Counted from the first letter of the stretch, positions 1-5,871 are shown. The stretch is DNA of 7,226 bases from Nitrosomonas eutropha (GCA_014584635.1 JACTML010000136.1:1-7226); one strand, 5' to 3'. Program-made: numbers and translations. Notes: a model not told the origin generated them from the sequence alone.

Positions 1-118
1 ACTATTGTAGTTATTTATTTTTGTAATTGTTCAAGCCTGTTTACGACGGCGATTCAGGCCAAATCCCAGAAGTCCGGCACCAAACAGCAGCAGGCTGGCG
101 GGTTCGGGTATTTCGCTT

Positions 119-133
119 CCACCACCACCACCA
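119..133. repeat. (CCA)5 trinucleotide repeat encoding Gly linker
   Basis: Five perfect CCA units on plus read as five consecutive glycines in the minus-strand PEP-CTERM gene, directly before the EIPEP sorting motif. Gain or loss of units keeps the frame, so this tract could vary linker length but not switch the gene. Confidence 0.8.
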
Positions 134-685
134 TTTTCTATGCTACGCAGATCACGAACCAGGATGTCAAAATTGGAAAGGTCTGGAAAATTCTGGCCAC
201 TAGGATTTGTAAACGCTATCTGGAAAGTGCCAGCGTTAGCGGTATTAATTGTTCTGTCATCAAAGAAGTAAAAAGCATCGTTATTCCCACCGTGCATGTG
301 AATCAGAAAATCCATCGTAAACGGAATAGATGGCGCGGTATTGGGGTGAGTTGACCATTCTGGCCGTTATCTGCGGAAAGCATGAAGGTTAAACCTCCAT
401 AAACAGCAGATACGGAATTAGTGGTGCCTGTGTTATCTCTTACCAGAAAATCCCATGAACTCCCAAAGTTCCAGCCCGATTTGGAGCCATTTGCGAAACT
501 TTTAATCATATGGGGGTTCTGGTCACTAAGACCAACCGGGCCAAAGAAACCATTTGATGCATCGCCATTAAATGTTACATCCGCGTTGGATAAAGCTGCA
601 TTCGCAGTACCAACGACCATCGTCAGCATTGCGCAGGCGACGCCTGCCTTAAGCGTAGCTGTCAGACGAGTCGCCTGTTTCTTCC

Positions 686-700
686 GGGGGGGGGGGGGGG
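686..700. repeat. Homopolymer of 15 G (C15 in gene sense)
   Basis: An uninterrupted run of 15 G lies 36 bases inside the minus-strand PEP-CTERM coding region, between the codon for His12 and the RKK of the signal peptide. Tracts of this length are the classic substrate for slipped-strand mispairing in contingency genes. Frame arithmetic: lengths congruent to 1 mod 3 (13, 16) join the ATG at 736 to the signal peptide; 14 and 15 both hit early stops. Confidence 0.9.
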
Positions 701-745
701 ATGCTCGCCGTAAAAAGTTTTATCCAGTTTTGTCATTTTAATTTT

Positions 746-751
746 CCTCCT
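746..751 (-). promoter_or_regulatory. Shine-Dalgarno AGGAGG fixing the PEP-CTERM start
   Basis: CCTCCT on plus is a perfect AGGAGG in gene sense, nine bases before ATG at 736. It shows that the coding region begins upstream of the G tract, which makes the tract intragenic. The only ATG in the downstream frame (627-629) lies inside the signal peptide's hydrophobic core and would be a poor start. Confidence 0.85.
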
Positions 752-793
752 GAAATCTTATTATTGATTAATGAAATTCTATTTATATATTAA

Positions 794-808
794 GCACAAA
801 ACATGCCA
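794..808 (-). promoter_or_regulatory. Putative sigma-54 (-24/-12) promoter of the first PEP-CTERM gene
   Basis: In gene sense this reads TGGCATGTTTTGTGC. The invariant GG (807-806) and GC (795-794) have exactly the spacing of the RpoN consensus TGGCACG-N4-TTGC; TGGCA and the G at consensus position 7 match, and the -12 box is TGTGC-like rather than TTGC. Predicted transcription start is near 782, leaving a leader of about 46 bases to the ATG at 736. A similarly spaced site precedes the other PEP-CTERM gene. Confidence 0.65.
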
Positions 809-848
809 TATTGCTAATTGATTGAAATATAATGAATATTTGCAGGTG

Positions 849-865
849 ATCCTCGTCAGCAGGAT
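849..865. promoter_or_regulatory. Dyad ATCCT-N7-AGGAT, candidate enhancer site
   Basis: Perfect five-base inverted repeat centred at 857, about 75 bases upstream of the predicted sigma-54 start site. This is a typical position for binding of a sigma-54 activator. Arms are short, so chance is possible. It shares GTCAGnnGG with the dyad upstream of the other PEP-CTERM gene. Confidence 0.3.
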
Positions 866-884
866 ATTTATGTAAAATTTTCCG

Positions 885-911
885 ACAAAAAATGCCCTGC
901 GTGAGCAGGGC
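885..911 (-). terminator. Rho-independent terminator (minus strand)
   Basis: In minus sense: GCCCTGC, loop TCAC, GCAGGGC, then A and six T. The seven-base GC-rich stem with perfect pairing and U tract is a good intrinsic terminator. It lies about 210 bases after the subtilase stop codon and upstream of the sigma-54 promoter of the PEP-CTERM gene, so it would insulate the two units. Confidence 0.75.
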
Positions 912-1023
912 GCGGAATGCTGGGAATCAAAGGTAAGAAAATGATCAGGGAGTTTTTACAAAGCCCTGGCATTGTGAGGCCCTCTTGGCCGTGACAATCC
1001 GGATGGTTGTGACCCAAGTTGCT

Positions 1024-1064
1024 GGATTGCTTCCTGCTTTTCTACGCTCGCAGTCGCAAAGACG
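1024..1064 (-). repeat. Degenerate copy of a dispersed GTCATTGCGA...GCAATCC-type repeat
   Basis: On minus the ends read CGTCTTTGCGA and GCAATCC, matching in order and spacing class the better copy at 5933-5967 (CGTCATTGCGA ... GCAACCC). The middle is diverged. Elements of this type are scattered through many proteobacterial genomes. It sits in the 740-1120 gap, which otherwise holds only the regulatory sites and hairpins listed here and no gene. Confidence 0.45.
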
Positions 1065-1082
1065 ACAGGGTAGCGCCGGATT

Positions 1083-1121
1083 ACCTTAACCCTGCAGATT
1101 GTGTCAGGACAGGATTAAGGT
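1083..1121 (-). other. Hairpin directly after the subtilase stop codon
   Basis: ACCTTAACCCTG (1083-1094) and CAGGATTAAGGT (1110-1121) form 12-base arms with one mismatch around a 15-base loop, touching the TAA stop (1121-1123). No U tract follows on minus, so a simple intrinsic terminator is unlikely. An mRNA 3'-end stabilising or processing structure is more plausible. Confidence 0.5.
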
Positions 1122-3244
1122 TATACAGCCCTTCTAATTTCTGACGCTGACAGTCTGGCTGACAAATCCTCACTGACTTCCACTGTAACGCTCAGTGTAC
1201 TGCCACGTGGCGCGCTTTCCCAGGTATTCCAGCGGTAAAGCAGCATATTGCCTCTGGTGGTCGCAATGGTGTTCCCGTTGACCTTTAGCGTGATTTCCTG
1301 AGCGTGAATATCAGCTTTCACCTTGACGTTTTCAAAACGGCTGACTTTTTCCCCATCCCTGAGACTGAACTGATTAATTTTGGGTAAAGGCGCTTTCTGT
1401 GGATTGTTGTCAGAATTTTTTACACTGACCACCACCGGTGAGGAAGTGCCCCGATTACCGGCGGCATCAAACGCATACGCTACCAGGGTATAGCTGCCAT
1501 CGGCCAGCGTGGTGGTATTCCAGGTAAAGCTGGCAGCTGTTCCGGTGTTTTCAGCTATTTTGCTGCCGTTAACATGCAACTCAGTGCGGGTTACGCCAAC
1601 ATTGTCGGAAAAATTGACACTGACCAGCACACTACCGGACACCGTTCCACCAGCGGGGGAAGTGATATTGATAGTTGGGGGTGTGGTATCGGCTTCAGTA
1701 TTTTTTACCGTGACTTTTACCGGAGAGGAAGTTCCCTGGTTGCCTGCTGCATCAAACGCGTATGCAACTAACGTATAGTCACCATTTGCAAGCTCGCTGG
1801 TATCCCAGGCAAAGGCAAAAGGCGGCTGTGTGTCAACAATGGCTTTTTTACCATTGACGAACAGCTCAACCCGTACAACACCTTTGTTATCAGAATAATT
1901 GACATCCACCAGCACGTCACCGGATACCGTTCCGCCGGTGGGGGAGGTAATGTTGATAGTGGGTGCGCTGTTGTCCACGTTGAGTCGTGCATAAGTATTC
2001 TGGACTGCGCCGCCAGCGTTGAGTCGTCCATGCCCAAAGTATTGGTCGTAGCCTGGCTCACCCAGATCTTGTGTACTACTTGTCAGGATCTGATCCACAT
2101 CGCCGGGAGCGAGGTTGGGATCGGTGGAAAACAGCAAAGCTGTTGTCGCTGCGACAATCGGGCTGGAGAAAGAAGTGCCAGAGACTGAGCTGTATCCGCC
2201 ACCGCGTGTGGTGGTGTAAATACTGGCTCCAGGTGCGGAAACATCCACGGAGGGGCCGTAGCTGGACCAGCTGGCTAATTTGTCGTTGCTATCGGTTGCC
2301 GAAGCCACGATCAATGCATTGCTCGGCGCATGGGTGATCTGGCCACCGGAGTTTCCGGCGGCAACCACTACCACGCCCCCCTTGCTGCGCATATAGTTGG
2401 CGGCAGATTGTACGGTTATGCTGCCTGCTGCGCCGTCATAGCTGATATTGGCAACGCGTGCGCCGTTATCCGCTGCCCAGCGAATACCTTCGGCCATGGC
2501 GCTGAAATAGGCATAAGCATTGGGGGCAGCAATTCGAACCGGCATGATACGGGCATTCCAGGCCACACCTGCGCTACCGGTACCGTTATTGGCTGAAGCG
2601 GCGGCGGCCCCGGCTACCTTGGTACCATGGCCATGTACATCACTGGTGTCGCTGTTGCTGTCATAAACGTTCCAGCCGGGTACCATATTGGCAGCCAGAT
2701 CAGGATGGGTGCCGTCTACTCCAGTATCGAGAACAGCGATGGTGACACCGCTTCCATTGGCAATATCCCAGGCAGCAGGTGCCTGAATTTTGGGTAGCGC
2801 CCAGCTGCTGTTAAACGCAGGATCAGAAACCGTTTGTGCCGGCCCAACCAGCTGATCCAGTTCAACCGCCTTGAAGCGTCGATCCTTTTTGAGCTTGTTC
2901 ATGATCTTGACTTCATCTGCGCCGTCGGGCAGTTCGTAAATATGTGCGTTTAATCGCTTCAGTTTGTGTCTGGATTTGACCCCGTGCGGACGGATGGCGT
3001 TATCAAATTCCTTTTCGGTTAAACCGGCGCGCGGAATAACCAGCAGACGGCTTCTTGCCCAGCGCGCCGGAGCAGCGATGACAGCCTGGGCTGATTCAGG
3101 TTGAATGGATGGATGCGGTTGCTTGCCTGGATTGGCATAACCACTGCTGGAGAAGCAGATTAGCAAAAACAGAAAAACCGGAAGGTGAAACAAATAATGT
3201 AAATGACATGAAAATGACAAATGATTTTTTTTTGCATTTGACAT
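1121..3244 (-). CDS. Secreted subtilisin-like serine protease (S8) with bacterial Ig-like repeats
   Basis: Predicted exported endopeptidase of 707 residues. The start at 3244 is preferred because AGGGG (3251-3255) lies six bases upstream and the product opens with a normal signal peptide (KK near the N terminus, hydrophobic LPVFLFLLICF, probable cleavage after GYA near residue 37). An in-frame ATG at 3310 would add 22 unlikely residues and has no ribosome site. An I9-like propeptide region (about 60-130) precedes the catalytic domain (about 145-418). The triad is visible: Asp173 in VLDTG, His206 in GHGT, Ser358 in GTSFSSP, with oxyanion Asn298 in AAGN. Two tandem Ig-like domains (about 427-514 and 522-609), sharing INITSP, GGTVSG, VELxVNG and YAFDAAGN signatures, are followed by a diverged third Ig-like unit to the end. 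There is no PEP-CTERM tail, so it is probably released or held by the Ig domains. Substrate is unknown. It is divergent from the PEP-CTERM gene at 3658. Confidence 0.93.
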   Translation of the reverse strand: MSNAKKNHLSFSCHLHYLFHLPVFLFLLICFSSSGYANPGKQPHPSIQPESAQAVIAAPARWARSRLLVIPRAGLTEKEFDNAIRPHGVKSRHKLKRLNAHIYELPDGADEVKIMNKLKKDRRFKAVELDQLVGPAQTVSDPAFNSSWALPKIQAPAAWDIANGSGVTIAVLDTGVDGTHPDLAANMVPGWNVYDSNSDTSDVHGHGTKVAGAAAASANNGTGSAGVAWNARIMPVRIAAPNAYAYFSAMAEGIRWAADNGARVANISYDGAAGSITVQSAANYMRSKGGVVVVAAGNSGGQITHAPSNALIVASATDSNDKLASWSSYGPSVDVSAPGASIYTTTRGGGYSSVSGTSFSSPIVAATTALLFSTDPNLAPGDVDQILTSSTQDLGEPGYDQYFGHGRLNAGGAVQNTYARLNVDNSAPTINITSPTGGTVSGDVLVDVNYSDNKGVVRVELFVNGKKAIVDTQPPFAFAWDTSELANGDYTLVAYAFDAAGNQGTSSPVKVTVKNTEADTTPPTINITSPAGGTVSGSVLVSVNFSDNVGVTRTELHVNGSKIAENTGTAASFTWNTTTLADGSYTLVAYAFDAAGNRGTSSPVVVSVKNSDNNPQKAPLPKINQFSLRDGEKVSRFENVKVKADIHAQEITLKVNGNTIATTRGNMLLYRWNTWESAPRGSTLSVTVEVSEDLSARLSASEIRRAV
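1418..1966 (-). repeat. Two tandem Ig-like coding repeats (period about 285 bases)
   Basis: Segments 1703-1966 and 1418-1681 encode domains that align end to end at 95-residue spacing, both ending YTLVAYAFDAAGN-GTSSP. DNA similarity is clear at the domain ends but reduced in the middle, so this is an older internal duplication, not a fresh one. Copy number could vary by recombination between strains. Confidence 0.8.
3225..3233. repeat. Run of nine T (A9 in gene sense) in the subtilase 5' end
   Basis: The tract covers codons 4-7 of the protease when started at 3244 (SNAKKN). It is a possible slippage site, shorter than tracts normally considered phase-variable, and A-rich early codons are also common for translational reasons. 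Confidence 0.6.
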
Positions 3245-3510
3245 GCGTGACCCCTGTAAATGGTAAGTTGTACAAAGTCGACCCGGCTGTATGCATATCA
3301 GAATGAACATGCTCTATGCGAATTTCGGCAGTCCCGCTTTCCTGATGAAATGACCAGGATCGGAAACTTTGCGCCCCTGCCTCACGACAGGTTAGCCTTT
3401 GTCGGGTTGTTCCATATGATGCGAAACTGAATAACGGCTGTTTTATACGCTATCTTTATGTTTACCCGGCTAATCTTTTAAAGCCTGTTCAGGTTCTCAT
3501 TTTTGGTTGT

Positions 3511-3540
3511 CAGACGGTTAGGGTAACTGTCCGTTTTTTT
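3511..3540 (+). promoter_or_regulatory. 10-3-10 dyad with T run, candidate activator site (or terminator-like hairpin)
   Basis: CAGACGGTTA, GGG, TAACTGTCCG: ten-base arms matching at eight positions, with one further G-U pair possible, followed by seven T. Its centre (3522) is about 76 bases before the predicted sigma-54 start, fitting an upstream activator site for the gene at 3658. Stem plus T7 also resembles an intrinsic terminator on plus, but no plus-strand gene lies upstream in the window. Confidence 0.45.
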
Positions 3541-3571
3541 ATCTTATTGTTTCTACTTTGTTTATTTATGT

Positions 3572-3586
3572 TGGCATACTTTTTGC
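3572..3586 (+). promoter_or_regulatory. Sigma-54 (-24/-12) promoter of the second PEP-CTERM gene
   Basis: TGGCATACTTTTTGC, preceded by T and followed by A, matches TTGGCAC-N5-TTGCA closely, with GG and GC exactly 12 bases apart. Predicted start of transcription is near 3598, giving a leader of about 60 bases. The rest of the 3245-3657 gap between the divergent genes shows no gene. I saw no convincing sigma-70 or sigma-54 promoter for the protease on the other strand. Confidence 0.8.
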
Positions 3587-3657
3587 ACGTATATGGGTAA
3601 GCGAGCTGTTTGTCAGGCCGTTTATTAAAATAAAAAATATATCAAGGGGAAAATAAA

Positions 3658-4521
3658 ATGAAACAATTTTTGCAAAATCAGCCAGTCCGTAAGCTGGCTA
3701 CAATGACAGCCGCAGTTGCCGCACTTACCATGGCGTCCACCAGCTGGGCGGATGCCATGGTAAAGGTGGAGTATAATGATGTTGCTGTAGGTAATACATC
3801 CGGGTCAATAACCATTCATAAACCAGCTGGTGGTAACACGCCTGAAAACGTTTCAACTACAGCCAGTCAGTTCAAAATGACAGTGTCTTCTGGTAGTTCT
3901 TCTTATAGTGATTGGGGAGATACTTTCGGTGCTTTTTGTGCAGATATTTATAATTACTTGCAGAGCCCTACAACTTATGCGGTAAGCACAGATATTTCTG
4001 GAAGTGGCAACCTTGTCAGCACTGAGCTCAAGTTTGCACAGGTTAACTGGCTGTTTGATACTTATGCGCTAAGTGGTGGTAGTAACGTTCAAAGTGGAAC
4101 CGCTACCCAAAATGATGCAGCTTTGCAAATGGCGCTGTGGGAAATTATCGACGAGACGAGTAGATTGGATCCTTTGAGCTTAAATACAGGAAATCTCACG
4201 ATAACGGGAAGCGATGCTAATATTGGTGTAGCTAACGGGTGGCTTGCGGCTGTAACTGCTGCTTTTAGTAGCGATGGGGGTGGGTTGACGGAATCTTATA
4301 GAAGCTCTATCTATGATTTTTACGCGCTGACAGCTACCAATCCAGCAGATTCTCAGGATTTGCTGGTTTGGCGTTGCCGTAACGAGAACTGTGATCCTGA
4401 TGATGGTGGACCTTCGAGCGAAATCAGTGAGCCAGGTACTTTGCTGTTGATTTCATTGGGTTTGGGTGTCATCTATTTCAGTACCCGCCGTCGCAATGCC
4501 TACTATGCTTCTCTTGCCTGA
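3658..4521 (+). CDS. PEP-CTERM protein with thioester-domain-like core
   Basis: Predicted exported surface or matrix protein of 287 residues. AAGGGGA (3644-3650) precedes the ATG at good spacing. The signal peptide covers about residues 1-31 or 1-33 (RK at 11-12, hydrophobic MTAAVAALTMAS, cleavage near SWADA). The body contains FCADIY (Cys94), then AQVNWLFDTYAL, then DAALQMALWEI (Gln157). This order and the [F/Y]C and hydrophobic-Q-x-x-hydrophobic motifs resemble thioester domains, in which Cys and Gln side chains form an internal thioester able to bond covalently to targets. That activity is inferred, not shown. Residues 240-245 hold a second Cys pair (CRNENC) before an acidic, Gly-rich linker. 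The tail is a PEP-CTERM variant: ISEPGT instead of the usual xPEPxT, hydrophobic helix about 261-274, then RRR 277-279 and an eight-residue extension. Transcription is probably RpoN-dependent. Confidence 0.9.
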   Translation: MKQFLQNQPVRKLATMTAAVAALTMASTSWADAMVKVEYNDVAVGNTSGSITIHKPAGGNTPENVSTTASQFKMTVSSGSSSYSDWGDTFGAFCADIYNYLQSPTTYAVSTDISGSGNLVSTELKFAQVNWLFDTYALSGGSNVQSGTATQNDAALQMALWEIIDETSRLDPLSLNTGNLTITGSDANIGVANGWLAAVTAAFSSDGGGLTESYRSSIYDFYALTATNPADSQDLLVWRCRNENCDPDDGGPSSEISEPGTLLLISLGLGVIYFSTRRRNAYYASLA

Positions 4522-4575
4522 GTGTAGTTGATTCGTGCTGATTAATTATTGTTGATCATCACGAATTATCACTGC

Positions 4576-4640
4576 AATAACCGATACAGCGGGTTCTGAA
4601 TATTTTTCTGAACTGTCTGTATCGGTTATTTTCATTTCTC
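4576..4640 (+). terminator. Long terminator-like hairpin after the PEP-CTERM gene
   Basis: AATAACCGATACAG (4576-4589) and CTGTATCGGTTATT (4617-4630) are perfect 14-base arms, followed by TTTCATTTC. The 27-base loop contains an inner GTTC/GAAC pairing (4593-4596, 4610-4613) and a direct repeat TTCTGAA (4594-4600, 4606-4612). It begins 55 bases after the stop at 4521. The T run is interrupted, so efficiency is uncertain. Confidence 0.7.
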
Positions 4641-4739
4641 ACCTTGCAAACTGAGTCATACTAATTTTTTGCTGATGGCATGGTCGGGCCGGTTTTTATT
4701 TACTTGCTGCCATACGCAAAATAGTGTGGAATAGGCTCC

Positions 4740-5123
4740 ATGAAAAATGACCAGAAATACAGCATTGAGGTGGAGGTGCGCACGGCTTATCTGCCAGAGC
4801 AGTCCGATCCTGTCAGCGAGCAATATGTATTTGCCTATACCATTACCCTGAACAACACTGGCAGTATGGCAACGCAGTTGATCAGTCGGCACTGGATTGT
4901 AGACAGCGGGGAGGGGGAGATCAAGGAAGTGCGTGGGCTGGGGGTAGTGGGGGAACAACCGCTGCTCAAACCGGGTGAAAGTTTTGAATACACCAGCGGC
5001 ACAGTCATTTCCTCGATTGTCGGCTCCATGAAGGGGGCTTACCAGATGGTGGCCGAAGATGGTTTTCATTTTTCAGTTGCTATCCCTGAATTCATTCTGA
5101 GTGTGCCGCGCGTGCTGCATTGA
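4740..5123 (+). CDS. apaG: ApaG domain protein
   Basis: ApaG, 127 residues, the normal length for this small single-domain cytoplasmic protein with a fibronectin-III-like fold. It was named for its location beside apaH in enterobacteria and linked genetically to Co2+/Mg2+ sensitivity; its biochemical role is still unclear. Family signatures are present: YTITLNNTG (33-41), SRHWIVDSGEG (49-59), VRGLGVVGEQPLLKPGE (64-80), FEYTSG (82-87), GSMKGAYQM (95-103), and a closing VAIPEF. The start is the first ATG, with only a weak GGAATAGG ahead of it. It is followed after 22 bases by the methyltransferase gene on the same strand, so the two are likely co-transcribed. No promoter could be picked with confidence in 4641-4739. 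Confidence 0.95.
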   Translation: MKNDQKYSIEVEVRTAYLPEQSDPVSEQYVFAYTITLNNTGSMATQLISRHWIVDSGEGEIKEVRGLGVVGEQPLLKPGESFEYTSGTVISSIVGSMKGAYQMVAEDGFHFSVAIPEFILSVPRVLH

Positions 5124-5145
5124 TGGGTAAACATCATTCCTGAAG

Positions 5146-5871
5146 ATGGCTTTCGGCACGCTTTATCTGATTCCTGCTCCACTGGGAGAAGGTGAGCTTG
5201 ACTGGATATTACCTGTTGGCGTGCAGCAGCGAATCAATCTGCTGGAACGGTTCATCGTTGAACATCCCAAAACAGCCCGTCATTTTCTCAAGCAGGCAAA
5301 CCCGCTGCGAGCAGTACAAGTGCTCAAACTGGAAGTATTAAATGAACATACTCCTGCAAGCGAGATAGAAGCGTTGCTGGCACCCTTGCTTGCCGGGGAG
5401 GATGTGGGGCTGCTGTCTGAAGCGGGCTGTCCGGCTGTGGCAGATCCCGGTGGCGTGCTGGTTCGCCGGGCGCATCGCAAGCATATCCGGGTGGTGCCAC
5501 TGGTGGGCCCTTCTGCGATCTTGCTGGCATTGATGGCTTCCGGATTAAATGGCCAGCGTTTCCGCTTTCATGGTTATTTGCCGATTGATCTGGCGGAACG
5601 TGCTAAAAAAATTGCGCAACTGGAAAAAACATCTCTTGCAGCGGATGAGACCCAGATTTTCATCGAAACACCCTACCGTAATCAAAAGCTGCTGGAAGCA
5701 CTGGTACAGCAATGCCATGTGAAAACGAGTTTATGTGTAGCCTGCAACCTGACTCAGGCGGATGAACTTGTTCTGACGCGCACAGTTCATGAATGGCAGC
5801 AGGGGAATTGGCCGGAACTGCACAAAAAGCCGACCGTGTTTTTGCTGTATGCGCAGAAGCAGGCTCAATAA
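5146..5871 (+). CDS. RsmI-like SAM-dependent methyltransferase (tetrapyrrole methylase family)
   Basis: Predicted SAM-dependent methyltransferase of 241 residues, cytoplasmic. Motifs follow the RsmI order: GTLYLIPAPLGEGEL (4-18) in place of GTLYLVATPIGNLED, LLSEAGCPAVADPGG (89-103), the SAM-pocket GPSAILLALMASGL (121-134), FHGYLP (141-146), and ETPYRNQKLLEAL (174-186). RsmI 2'-O-methylates C1402 of 16S rRNA. This protein is shorter than canonical RsmI (about 280-290 residues), lacks its C-terminal extension, and has altered motif residues (GE for GN, EAGCP for DAGTP), so it is likely a paralogue with an undefined substrate. ATG at 5146 is the only plausible ATG start in frame, an in-frame TAA lying just upstream at 5128-5130. 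The ribosome site is weak, suggesting coupling to apaG. Confidence 0.88.
   Translation: MAFGTLYLIPAPLGEGELDWILPVGVQQRINLLERFIVEHPKTARHFLKQANPLRAVQVLKLEVLNEHTPASEIEALLAPLLAGEDVGLLSEAGCPAVADPGGVLVRRAHRKHIRVVPLVGPSAILLALMASGLNGQRFRFHGYLPIDLAERAKKIAQLEKTSLAADETQIFIETPYRNQKLLEALVQQCHVKTSLCVACNLTQADELVLTRTVHEWQQGNWPELHKKPTVFLLYAQKQAQ

Larger units (their letters stand above)
31..736 (-). pseudogene. PEP-CTERM sorting domain protein, out of frame (phase-variable or decaying)
   Basis: Exported surface protein candidate of unknown molecular function. The start is set by an ideal AGGAGG (746-751) nine bases before ATG at 736, giving MTKLDKTFYGEH, then a poly-C stretch in gene sense. With the 15 C present here the frame runs to a TGA at 662-664 after about 24 residues. 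With 13 or 16 C it would continue as RKKQATRLTATLKAG into a hydrophobic signal segment ending GTANA, then a beta-rich body (about 629 to 303). A second frame change near 343-346 is needed to reach the last part (315 to 31). That part carries a Gly linker and a canonical tail: PEP motif EIPEPAS, hydrophobic helix LLLFGAGLLGFGL, then RRRKQA. The restored protein would be 234 or 235 residues. The tail is the exosortase sorting signal. The body was not recognised beyond general PEP-CTERM resemblance. The well-preserved tail argues against long-term decay; homopolymer sequencing error is the main alternative for both shifts. Confidence 0.85.

Noticed and set aside
421..741. Plus-strand open frame across the G tract
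   Set aside because: It is the antisense of the PEP-CTERM gene, has no ribosome site, and its Gly run comes from the homopolymer itself.
3096..3306. Alternative open frames on both strands over the protease 5' end
   Set aside because: They overlap the signal peptide and propeptide coding sequence, lack ribosome sites and encode no recognisable protein.
3245..3310. Upstream ATG at 3310 as start of the protease
   Set aside because: No ribosome site, and the extra 22 residues spoil an otherwise normal signal peptide; ATG at 3244 has AGGGG at good spacing.
3420..3460. Possible sigma-70 -10 box (TATAAA on minus) for the protease
   Set aside because: No acceptable -35 at 16-18 bases; AT-rich sequence alone is not enough.
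4655..4735. Promoter for apaG
   Set aside because: Candidate -35/-10 pairs have wrong spacing, and the TGGCATGG near 4676 lacks the -12 GC needed for a sigma-54 site.
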